Positions 46,601 to 58,500 of a DNA stretch of 64,000 bases are shown piece after piece. Source of the stretch: Panaeolus papilionaceus (Eukaryota; Basidiomycota; Agaricomycetes; Agaricales); the NCBI GenBank assembly GCA_015501605.1, contig JADNRZ010000003.1, forward strand, positions 930,001-994,000, written 5' to 3'. The notes beneath the pieces are model-generated. The model was given only the letters and a program-made list of their open reading frames with translations. It searched no databases and was not told the DNA's origin. How positions within the stretch are numbered: the first letter of the stretch is position 1; every line of letters starts with the position of its first letter. Position numbers and translations under genes: made by a program.

Positions 46601-49600
46601 ATCGTCCCTGCACAACTTTTCACCACTCTCGAACCCCGGGCTATCGAAAACTTGACGGTCTTTGAGAGCGAGATATCGACTCTGTCCTCGCTTCAAGGGC
46701 TTAGGTGTTATCATGCTGTTATGCTCACCCCGCATCCCCGCAGGCCCTACCTTTTCCCAATAAAAGGGTCGAGCATTCGTAAGAATACGAAGCGCGAGAT
46801 GCTCCTACTCCCGAAAGAATCTCAGCGCTTTCGCGATGTTCCTTTAAAAAACCAAAGTTGTTATGTACCCCAGGTAGAACTGATGAAGTCAAGCCTCAAG
46901 CGGCGGCACTTTGCCTTAGGAGTGTGCTTCTCTCTACCATGATATACCGTCCCTACGAGTTTAGGAGGCATCCGCCGCTGATTGCATTCCAGCGGTGTGA
47001 GAATCTCGAAATACGAGCAGACGTACCGCAGCGGCTGTTTATCTATTTTTACATATACCGTGGCGGGTACGTTGACCAGGTCATTCACTATTTCTCAGAT
47101 GAACATAAAGGGCAGACCCGCAGTTTGTTATTTATAACATTCGAAAGAAACGTCACTGATGGGGCCTCCAGCTTCCATCCCTCAAAGTTAAAATATGCGA
47201 CATGCTAAGCATTAACGTCGAAGACGGCCAGTTAAGTTGCCCCCCCCCCATCGCTGCTAAGTACCTACTTGTTGCTTAGGATCGAAACAGAGGCCTTCGG
47301 TAAGTTCACAGAGGCTGGGAGTATTAACATGACGTCTCTTTCACATGAGCGGCTCGGCTATGCGACTAATCTCACTCACTGACATTGTGCGCATAAAACA
47401 AGATAGACACCTCATCCGTTCGGACCGAATCAGCGAACTCAGCGAACGATTATACTCATGTCGATTCAATGCAACATGACTGCGGCAAAGCCTCTTGAAC
47501 GGCGACTTGCGTGATGATCCAAGAGTCTCACTGAAATAGACAGATGTGCATAACACACCACAAGTTTGGGCAATTCGTTTCACCCTCATTCGTTACACGA
47601 AGCTTAGATGTTTCTATTTTGTGCTACACAAGAGTTAACCTATCCTGAGAGGTTATGTTCGTTGATATGGAATGAAACGAAACATGGCCGTACAGAACGC
47701 GATGGCCCACAGCGGATGCAGTGTGATGCTTCACGATCTTGGTGGGACTCGCCGAACGATCCACCCCACGCTCCGCTGATTTCTACCCGAGGACGGCTAT
47801 CCTGATGATCCTGGTAATAGTCACCGTTTCAAAAAAAAAGGGCTTGTTGTATCAAACAGATACCACGCCTCCAAGTCAAAATGGGTTCATACGGCGATTA
47901 GATTCAAAAAACAAATCAATATCTGGCTAAAGGAGACTCGCAACCGAGAGCCACTGATTGGTCTCAACTCTTAGTGGCGGTAAGCCAAGGAACGAAGACA
48001 GAAAGGGAGAGTAATAGTTAGGACATATTTTAAGCTATTGATGGCGGTAAAAAGGCCAGAGAAGAGGTATACGTCACGAGGTTAACATAGCGTTCATGTT
48101 ATGAATGATGATCGAGCAAAGGAGGCTGACCTCGGAACGACAATCCGCGCACGCGACGTACTTGGGATAACACCACCAGCTTAATACATACGATCCCCAC
48201 AGATGAACTGATTATGGCATTATATTAATGGGATTTTCTAATTTGACCGGGTGAGCACATTAGCAAGGGCCTGACAGTGGCATTCCGGTGTACCTGTGAC
48301 CATATGGATCATGAAGGGTACTTTTGACCCCGTCTTTTGCCATGGGACAGGACTAAAAGTGCGCTGTTCAGGGCTATATTCTGAGTCAGAGTCTCTAAGA
48401 CCGCTGTTCCCCTTTCCTCTTGTATTGCTTGAGGAGCACAGAGGCGGCGCCTGCGCCACCGTCATTCTTCCTGTGCGTAGATCCGGTCAGTCACCCAACA
48501 ATGGAAGCTTCGTTGGAGCATAAAACAAGGCTTCAAACTGAGGACAATACAAGGTCAAAATATCTATTGCTTTAACACCCAGGTGCTTATTTTCTAAAAA
48601 GACCGAGATCACATCTGCAGAGGGCAATTCAAAAGGAACAAACGGTATCCTGTCATAAGCGCCTCTGCATTTTAGTTATGGCTTTAAAAGGTGGCACATG
48701 GAAGGGGCCAATAGTTATGAAAACGCGTAAGCTGAAATCACGCTTTGAAGGCTTGGTGGTCATTTTGAATAGATCTCGCCCAGCAATTATGCAGGAGGCG
48801 GAGAACTACTGTAACGCCTTGTTGATTAGATCACTGAACACTTCGCGAGATGCCGAAAGTGATGATTAACATCAGCGCTCGTCATTAAATAATCAGTTAA
48901 TCACTGCCAATTGGAATTAATTTGAATGGGATAAAAAAGAACAAATGTAGAGAATTTAACTAGAAGGTCGCAGCAGCTCTAGACGATATGTGTGGCTTAC
49001 CGTGGCAGTGTCGTGACTGCCAGAACACCAGGTTTATAGGAAATACCCTGACGGCAACATGCACAATTTATGTAACTTGGAGAGTGGATGGAAGGCTTCG
49101 TACGAATGCTCCACTGGTACGTAGATGAAAGAAGCCCAATGAGTGACCTCTTAGATGGTGGGCAAGTCCGTGAGTCTCGCAGACGCAGACCAATGGCAGA
49201 GAGAAGATCATAGGCCGCATCGATCACGCAAAGTCGACGGAGACGGGGATCTCACAGACATCCGCCTCTCATTTCCCTATGTGCAAACCCGATGTAAGAG
49301 GAACTGTGCGGGAATGTCAGATATGCCGCCTTCCTGCTGTCACATTTCCTATCTACACCTGCAGACAATGTCACCGAGAGAAGCGTGAGGGTGGTGATCA
49401 ATAATTGTACCCTACCGCAGATTGCCGGTAAGGGTCGCTGCAACACAGACAGAGAACCTGGCAGGAGGTCCAGAGAATCGGCGTGTGCGAATGGGATGCA
49501 TACTTGGCCAGTATCCTGTCTTGTCATACATAGATAAATCGTACTTGCGGTGTCAAGAGCAACACTGCAAATATGCCAATTCGGAACGAAGAAGCGGGAA

Positions 49601-52600
49601 GGAACAAAGCAAGACAAAATAACACTCCCACTGGTACCAATGATTCGAGGTAGTTGGTGTAAGCTATAGATACCGACGAGAAAGCCCTCTGATCTATATG
49701 ACAAGGAACGCCGTCTCAGCAATGGAAGACTTGGAGCGGTCAGTCAACAGTCACTATTCATCGCCTATTAGATGCCGCAATTTCCGTTGGAGAAAGAAAT
49801 CCAGGGGTTGCCAGTCAATGGTGGATCTCTCGAGCTTCGATTGATTGAACGCTGCTAGGATGACGGACGCAGTAAGAGGAGCCACCTTCTGAATCCGACA
49901 GCGAAGAAAACAAGGCGGACAGAGATAACGGAGGCTGGGCCAACTATGTAGAATCACAGCTGAGATACCGCATGTTGGGTGCGGCAATTTCCTGCGGTGT
50001 TACAGGACTGGACACACAGTGCCACACCCAGCGCCGCAGGGACCCTCTCTGATCGCTACATGAGTCCAGATACGCACGAAGAGCACGACATGTAGAGGCA
50101 CACCATAAGATCGGGTTCTTCCTTTGAGGTACTAAATTACAAAGGGTCCTTTGGGTTGTGATCCATTTCCCTTTTTTCAGCCGCAGTTTTGATTGGTGCC
50201 TCGATGGCTAATTGTTTCTCTAAATGAAGCAGGAATCTTGATGCGGAAATGAAGTCCATTGTTCAACTATCCACCTGTCAATTTTCAATGGAGTTTTCAA
50301 GCGCCGATCCATGTTCTTACTAAAATTCCAGTCCTGGGGGACGCCTGAGTCGAATCGCAGGGGAAATGGGGACCTGTTGGCTAGCACATGTCTAAAGATC
50401 GTTAGCGAAGGAGTGCAATATCTACCAGGAATAAGAACCGAATTTTTGCGCGCTGGGTGTGGCGATTGCCGATGCAATATCTAGCGAGAGAAGGGGCAAA
50501 AGAGTCAGAGCTGTTGAACTTGAGTGAATGTCGAAGAGGGGGATATAACTAAGCGAGAGTAGGGGTCGCGCCACCTTACTTATCCGACTGAGCACCCAGT
50601 CGCAGTGGCTAGCGATTGTCGGCGGAAACACTGTTTCAGATGCCGCAGAGTTGACTGGCGAACGCGAGAAGACCATGTTGAACAATGTTGGTTGGTGGGA
50701 TGAGCCTGGTCATGGTTAAGCGGATGGATCAGTCTATTTTCTCTACTTATCGTTCTATCAATATGCCTCTCGATTTTGTTAGAAAAGAATCTTCCATGTT
50801 GGCCTTCGTACCTGTTCACTTCTGATACAAAGACATTAGGCCATTGCGCACCCTTTGGTTTGAACTATTCCAAACGCCCGGTGCAGGGTTTATTATACAT
50901 TCCGGTTCGAAGGTATTCACATTGTTTGAAGGCGTGAGAAGAAGGGTGTCAAGCCTTGATGACACCCTGTGGCAGTGGGATGATCAAGGATATGTCTGGA
51001 ACCGGCAGGTAAATATAATCACAATGTGCGAGAGCGCGTTGTCCCAGGAAAAAGACGTTCGTATGGTGGGCTTACTCTTACTTAGCAGCGGCGGCCTGAA
51101 GGAAGTCAGAATTCGTCAGTTGGTGGGTGTGTGATGGATGAGAAGCGTTGGGAGATGCGTTCGAGGTTGTTTTCAAATTTCCCATCACCACCAATTTTAA
51201 TCCGTTTGTAAGATCACAATGCTCTTGTTCTTCAGAAAGTCCGCCGTTCACCGTTCAACTCATTTTGATATTTAGGAGTGTGAATCGTTCCTGGGTTGGT
51301 GTCTAGTCTATTTTTGTATTGAAGCTCGAAACCAAGGTGCACCTGAGTTCGAAATTTTGACCATCCTCTTTGAATTTAAAGGCACTCAACTTCTGTTTTC
51401 ACTTTCGAACATAACATACCGCTCCAAGGAAAAGACATGTCGATGTATCTCAAAGCCTTGCAGGCCCTTGTTCAACGTGTTCTAAGCGATCTGACTCTTG
51501 CCATGAAAGGAATACATCAGGATATCATCAAATAGTCTCGGACCACCTTCGTGTGGTTGTGACAGAGAGTGAGTGTGAGTATGAGGAAATAAGAAGCTTA
51601 TGTCTATAGAAACTTAGCAAAGTCCGTTTGAAGCACTGAATTTTTATCTGTCCTGAGGATGAAAAGAAGCATAAATGAGTTAGCAATTTGATGGAACCCA
51701 TAGCATCAATGAACGGATTTAACATGTTGAGAGCCCATGCCTCTTGTGCTAATCCACTCAGACAACCGAGCGCCTGGTCGATTCCAGACCTGACCTTGAG
51801 CTCTGGGCCGTAAATCACTTTCTATCCAGAACGAAATGATAAGACTCGTCGCGAAAAAGCTTTACAGACTACCGCTTAGTAGTAGCTGAGCTGAGAATCG
51901 TTACACCGTCTAAGATACAAAGAGCTGTGTAAAAATACAAGGGAAGACTGCGTGTAGTACTTTAATTAGTCGATGGGTCCTTAGGCGTAGTTGGTTGTAG
52001 GCCTGTTTCTCAACCTGAGAATTAGGAATATTGACGCTGACGTGCTGTGCCGTGTTAGCGAGTGAATTTATGACGAAGGGCGACCAAAGCCCGTCAACAG
52101 CAGTTAGTTCTATTCCTGGTCGACTGCAAAGAAGCTGGATATAGGATAGGAGAGCCCCGATGCGCTATAATAAGATATTTTCATAAAGCTGACAACATAA
52201 AGGTAGAGTAACGACTTACTGTGGATGCTACGACACCCAGAAGACCAACAGGCGTTATAGGCCTAACGGCTTAAAAGCCGCGGTGTTGCAGTATGCGTTT
52301 TCCCTCCTGCATAAATGGGTCATGCTAATCGCAAACCACTCGAATATCTGATAATAAGCAACCGCACAGTAGCTCTGTGAAGCAAATAAAAAATGATACA
52401 GAAATTTGTCCACAATTCTTGGTTCAATAGTGATTAGTCGCAGGACACTTAACACTAACTGCAACGGAACGCGACACCACACTTGCTGGAAAAAGCGCTA
52501 AGTAATAGCCGAGAGCACAAAGAGGTTGTCTGACTGCCTTGGATTTCTCGCGGTCGGGCGCGTTGGATAGGTTCTGGCGGCGAACTCCTACGTAGTGGCA

Positions 52601-54176
52601 CGCTGCGCATAGAATCAATCGAGCATACTTTTCAATTGAACCCCCTGTCAGAGATATACATATATAAGTTTACTGGCTTGCCACTGCTTCCAAAAATATG
52701 GATGTAGGAGAGCTCACACTACCTAAAGATGTCTTCGGGCGATAGAATTCCAAGAAACGGTGTGCATGAGAGTGGGTGGGTTCGGCGCGTAAAGATAGCA
52801 CATCAAGTTATGACAGGTGCACTTAACGCAGCCACGATGGAGAAGCCGTTGAAGAGAGTCATGACACTGGAGAAAGAAAATATCGCGGCTTTTGCTATTT
52901 CACAGCACTCGTTTCCGGTCTCGCTGAGACAGATGGCCGAGGAATTGACGATGACATTGCAAGCATAGGCCTAAAATGCAGACGTGAATGAGTTAAGCAT
53001 GAGAGGACTTATCCCGACTTATCCTGAAAATCCCTTCAATCACGACGCTTATCAGGGGGTTGTATAAGTCTATCGCATTGTTCAAACATCAACCAGGCAT
53101 AATGAATGGTTTGAAATCGCGGGAGAAGCATTCCTGGGAGTTTCAAAGATCCATTCAGTGACGAGGGCTGCTTTACCTTACCTGTAGTAACTGCGAGGGT
53201 AGCCCGGCCATCGCTTGCTAAGTCTCGAAGGACCTTAGTAGGGCTGACATATACCCAAGGTCAGACTTTTGGGGGATCGAAGCTTTATCATAATGAGCGA
53301 ATACAGCTCAAGGAAGACTTGAAATGATATGCCATCTCACCCCACCCCTCTGGTAGTCGAATATACCAGAGAAGGAATATCAGACTAAGACTCCGCGGTT
53401 TCCTCATTAGGTGGCCTTGCGTATGATAATAGCTGATATGAGGGGCATGTGAGAATGCAAGGTGAGAAGTGAGATTCTAAGTGTTTTCCATCAGAACATC
53501 ATGAGAGAAAGTATGGTCCATACTTATATGTCGGCTCTTCTCTGTAATATACATGTTAATTTCAGCTTCTTATGCGAGGCTGAGTGTTACAAAGGTTCTG
53601 TTGAACCCTTGTGCAAATGGCCGGAAATAGACTTACTGAGCTGACATGAACGGAGTTGGCGATTGTCGGATGTGGTGTTGAGGTTTGCGAATGTTTTCAT
53701 AACCTTGAGAAATACGCAAGGTACATACATAGCAGCACCACCGTCAATAAATCAGCTGTGGCACGTCTTCGACTCCGATATCTGTATTGCGACTAGCTGT
53801 AGGCAGGAGATCCCGAAAGAATTTTTCTTTTTTTGCATATGTTCTGAGACTAAACCTTACAAACAAATCGTTGAAAGCCAGAAGCAGACGCTAAGCGACC
53901 GTAGGCTGCGAAAAGGAAACATGTCAACATAGTTAGTTAGCAAAACCCTCGGAATCAGCCCGAAGGAAGGATTTTAGAAAACTCTTGACGAAACGCCATG
54001 TGTTTGTGGTTCGTCGAAAATCGTCACTTCTGTCCAACTTCTATCGGTTTAGTCTGCCTTTGCACGCCTACGCCCACCAATTTGTAATTGTGAAATAGTA
54101 AAAACAATCGAACAGTGGTGCACCTGTACAATGCTGGGAAGTACTTGCAAAAGTAAGGCAGTCAATTGAGGATGCT
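46601..54176. other. Long gene-poor stretch, right part
   Basis: About 7.6 kb without a recognisable family. A run of ten C (47240-47249) is the only simple repeat I noted. Open frames of up to 156 codons (49252-49722, minus) are about what chance gives in this length of sequence. Short cysteine-containing and membrane-like fragments near 49.3 and 52.3 kb are described as weak findings. No transposon ends, reverse transcriptase or transposase motifs were seen. Confidence 0.5.
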
Positions 54177-55051
54177 CTACTGGTCCTTTTTCTCTTCTCC
54201 TGCCTTCTTCTTCTGCTCTGCCTCCCACTGTGCTAATGCCTTGGCCTCTGACCGAAGTGCGTATTCTTGTCCAGCCTGATTTTGTCAAGAAAAAATATGT
54301 CATAAGTTAGACGCGGCGCGTTGAGTTTGTTAGCGGTGTTGCCATGAAAATAAGACAGACCGGGACTTGCCTGGAGCAATAAGATCAAGAACAGGCAGCC
54401 GATGACGATAATGTTGCCTGCCGACAAGACACGTAGTGCCATAACCTGATCCTCCGGAGTATCGACATTCGGAACCGGGTCTGCGATGGCACGCAGCGAG
54501 TTCACAGTGACCGTAAGGTACACAACTACTGCGAAGACATACACCGCTGGCAGATTCAAAAACGCGCGAATGAATCACATGCAAGAGAGAGACGCGTCAA
54601 AATTTGTGGATGCTCGGAGGAGGATGAACGGAAGAAGATGTACCTAAGCTGCTGCCATCGAAGTAGACAGCACTTTCATCCCATTTGAACAGCTTAGACA
54701 GGAATCCTATGAGACCCACCGCTATCATCCCATGCAGAAGCGCCTGTTGGATAAACGCGACAATGAGATCAGAGCACTTCACGTCCGCATAAACAGTTAC
54801 ACGCCTTGATAGCTGGTGGTGCATTGAAAAATGTAGTGTAAAACTGGAAGCCATCCTTAATGACCTCGTCCGTCAGTTCCCCCCAGAGCAGGCGATAGTC
54901 GACATTAACGCAGATGAAGAGAACACCTAAAATAAAAACAACAACCGCACCAGTCAACAACCAGCGGAACGGGAATTTTCGCTTGTGAGGCTAATTTCGT
55001 ACCCAAAAAAAAGCAAACAGGTGCGAGGACTGCAGCCTGCTTGAAGCCCAT
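54177..55051 (-). CDS. shr3: SHR3-type ER membrane chaperone for amino-acid permeases
   Basis: ER-resident packaging chaperone; in yeast Shr3 prevents aggregation of amino-acid permeases and lets them enter COPII vesicles. The spliced protein is about 181 aa with four hydrophobic segments, the Shr3 topology. Blocks in order: MGFKQAAVLAPVCFFLG joined by an intron to VLFICVNVDYRLLW; then FQFYTTFFNAPPAIK and LLHGMIAVGLIGFLSKLFKW; VYVFAVVVYLTVTVNSLRAI; and LSAGNIIVIGCLFLILLLQ, which parallels the AASNIILLF segment of yeast Shr3. The cytosolic tail is charged (EAEQKKKAGEEKKDQ) and ends with TAG at 54177. The start at 55051 is the first ATG before the membrane segment. It lies in tandem behind the RhoGAP gene, with a 451-bp gap. 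Confidence 0.85.
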
Positions 55052-55502
55052 GATAGTGAGAAAGAGAAGAGGACGACGGAGAGTAAGTGGTCAACAGTCC
55101 GCTCTCTCACCATTGCCAGCGACAGTCACGACTCACACCATCCTTACCCGGAAACGACATCACACATCACAACCTCTGATAACCGAGAAAGCCAGCAGAG
55201 TCATTTCCTTCCACTTAACTTTTCTTTCGACCATCATTGTATCTCATCAAAATGCCAGAAAGTTTTATAGAACGAACAAGGGAGTGTAAATTTAGCGAGG
55301 AACAAAAAGAAGAAAGAAAGAACAAATGAAGAAAGATCTCGTGCAACTCCTAATTCATGGTATCAAAATGTGGTATATGTGAGAATGAGGAGAAAATAGT
55401 ATATATACGTCGGTAGGTGCAATCTGTGCGATGGATAAGAGGATGAAAGCGTGGCGTGTCAATAAAAGATACAATCATACAAATTACTTGTTCACAGAAC
55501 GA
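55052..55502. other. Intergenic region upstream of shr3
   Basis: This 451-bp spacer contains the 3' flank of the RhoGAP gene and the shr3 promoter. A purine-rich patch (about 55291-55330) is visible. The open frame at 55041-55289 has no family resemblance. Confidence 0.55.
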
Positions 55503-58500
55503 CTAGGGGGATGTGAAAGAATCGCCAGGCATCGGCATCAACTGTGAGGGTGACTGTGTGTTGTTGGGCCGAGGCGAGGAGGGTAAACCCATCAATCTTG
55601 AATGTCGATTTCCTCGCTCTGATGTTGTCACCGTCACATTTAATCCTCTGCTGGCTGCAGTGTTTGACGCTTTTGAGATCTTGGACGCTGTAGGTGTATC
55701 TGGAGGCGTTACCCGAATGGCTGTTTGATCAGCCTGAAATGATCCAGGGGCAGGGCTAGAAGAAGCACTCTCGACAGTAACCTCTCCTTCCGTGGTTTCT
55801 GTTCCGCTCTCATCTTGTAGCGAAAAGTCGTCCCCATCTGCGTCAGAATGAGGCTCTTCCGCGGGTGCTGAAAAGAGATAATTTTGCGTGTGAGCAAGCC
55901 ATGATTCGTTGATAATAAAAGTGAAGAGTTGAAATAGACATACTGCTTAATGAGCGGCCTGCGAGTCCGAGGAGTTGATCAGCAGCTGTGTCCGAGTACT
56001 GTCGGCTGTTTCGTCGCAGTGGTTCTGACGGGTTATCCAGCAGTTGTTCTCCTCCACCATCCTGGCCAGCATCCACGTTGAATACTCGGTTAAACTCTCC
56101 GAGCATCAGACTAAAAACCCCCGCGGGAATACCCAGCGTCGGGCTGAATACAATGCCAACATTGCGCATCGTCATCTTGTTCACATTGGAATTTTGAACA
56201 ATAAGAATGAGATGTGCAGTGAGTGCCCGGAGAAGACTATAGTTGGCCAAAGGTAAAGCGGCTATCAGTTGGGATAACTCCCTGATTCTCTCCTGTGGGT
56301 CAACAAAATCTAACAGATGATGGCAAAATCCGTCAGTATATCTGCCGAGGCATGTAACAGTGTCTAAGCTACTAACCGATAACAGCAAGGAATCTCAGAT
56401 GCAGGTCTCGCGTCAGGATACTTGAGGGAAGTTCACGAAGATAACTCTTGAGAAGACCAGCGATCGCATGTGGATCCCAGTATTCATCAGATGCGAGTAG
56501 GTCCACATCCCCCTCTGCGAAATTATAAGAATAAATTTCGGATAACAAGTTATGTTCAAGTTCACCATTATTAAATCTATCCTTGAGGCTTTTGATCACA
56601 GCTGAGCTTCCGCTCAATCTGTAGATTCCTTCCTCTTGGTCAGCCTTCTTGGACTCCAAGTACTCGATAGCACGGAAGACAATAGCAGGAAGGTTACACT
56701 TCTGAGCAACTTCCAACGAGTCTTCCAATGGAACACCGAATACTGCACGAGGAGTATGAGGCACTGGAATCTGTGACTTGTCACCTGAGGACAGAAACAC
56801 AGAACAAGATAAAGATATCAATCAATAAGTTGAATGCATTTAATTTACGTTTCATCAAGAATCACTGACCGTTGGTTTTGCCAAAGTTCCAGAAGGAACG
56901 CGATTTAGCTTTCTCTCTCCTGTCGTTGCTGGAAGTCGTTGGCTCTGGAGGAGGCGCATCTTTGCCGCCAAACTTGAATCCAGATGGGATAGGTGCTCCA
57001 TTCATAGGCCCCGAAATCTTAACCTTTCCACCTGCATCAGGCTTCTCTGGGGATGGGGCTCGTTCAGGAGGCGGTACCGTTGTTGTCAGAGAGGGTGCCA
57101 CTGGGTTAAGTGATGGGTGGAATGGTTTACGGCCATCATCGCGCGCCCGATGGCGTTCTGGTGAAACTTGACGGTGTCCTCGAGGTCTGCCTTCGTTGAG
57201 ATCGGGGTAATGACCGAGTTCGGAATTCGCCCGCTGGCCTTGCAAATTCCCGACAACTTCTTGCTGGAAAGCTTGGGCGTTTGAGAGCGGGGAAGAATCT
57301 GGTAGGCTTGAAGGCAATCCCATGTTGCCTTTCTTCGAAGGATCCGAACCCGCTGCGGAAGGCCCTTGTCTATCTATGGGAGAAGGATCAAGGGACTTGG
57401 ATGGACTAGAAGAACGGAGATAGTCTTCTGCCCCCGGAACCGGTTGGAATAGTTTAGCATTGCTCGAGTCTAGAGATAGCTGAGATATGGGGACTGCGGG
57501 ACCTATGGCAATATCATCTCTCGACATGCCCCGTACAGGGGGTCGAGTTCTCTGCGCAGGAGGAGCCTCGCTACTGGTGCTTGATCGGGACTGTACTGAA
57601 ATCGCCTGCTGTGAACTTGCAGCGATAGAATTGCTTTGAACCGACGTCAGACCCGATGATGGGTTGAAAACCAAATCCTCGCTATAGGTACCGGTATAGT
57701 ACCTCACTAGCATCTCGACCCAGCTATCCCTGTCTTCGTCGCTCTCTGCGCACAAAACGTGTCGGGGATGACTTCCACCGGGTCCCTTCTTAGCTTCGAC
57801 AATGAGGAACGCATGTCGATACTCCTTCTCATCGTCTGTGGTAGGCGGTTTCTCTGTCCGGTGCTGACGGGCTATCTGAGCACCAGTGATGGTGATTGAT
57901 CCCAAATGGGCACCTCCGCGCTAAAGCCACCCTGGTGAGTAAGTGGGTGCATGTTCAAAAAAAGAACAACTTACGCAATCGTAGTATTCCAGCACCGGTC
58001 CCTGTAGAACAAAGAACCGTGTCTTCCATCCTCCAAAGTTCTTTCCCCTCTTCGTCAAGTAGCCCTCCTTATGTCCCATCTGCATCACAGGCTGCTTCTG
58101 CTCTCGCACAATATCCGAGGTGAAGAACGCAATGACCTCGTCGTTACTCTTGACCGGTAGCTGAATCAAGGTCTGCAGGTAATTCTCAAGGACAGCCTTA
58201 AGCGCAACGATCAGAGAATGTACGTTAACAAAATTGGTTCCGCGACGAAATGAATGATTCGGGCATACCTTCCGCTGATCAACTTTGGCTGGGGCATGAT
58301 CTTTCCAAAGCTTCCCTTCAGGCAAATTGGCGATCTTCTTGCCAACACCCTTTCCAACGGTGCTTCGCACACGTTGATCCAGACTCAAAACATCCGAGTA
58401 CATCTTCTCCACCTTCCATCCCTCCTTGCCGTGTCCAGGATTGACAAACACGATGAAAGATAGGACTTCCTTGCCACGATCGTTGGGTCGTACGAAAGAG

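Noticed and set aside
46622..46660. Possible tRNA T-arm on the minus strand (GGTTCGAG)
   Set aside because: The flanking bases do not form a five-pair T stem and no acceptor or anticodon stem could be folded around it.
47240..47249. Run of ten cytosines
   Set aside because: Simple homopolymer in noncoding sequence; could also reflect sequencing error.
49252..49722. 156-codon minus-strand open frame in the gene-poor block
   Set aside because: It is the longest frame there, but given the number of frames in about 25 kb one of this length is expected by chance. It shows no domain and overlaps other open frames.
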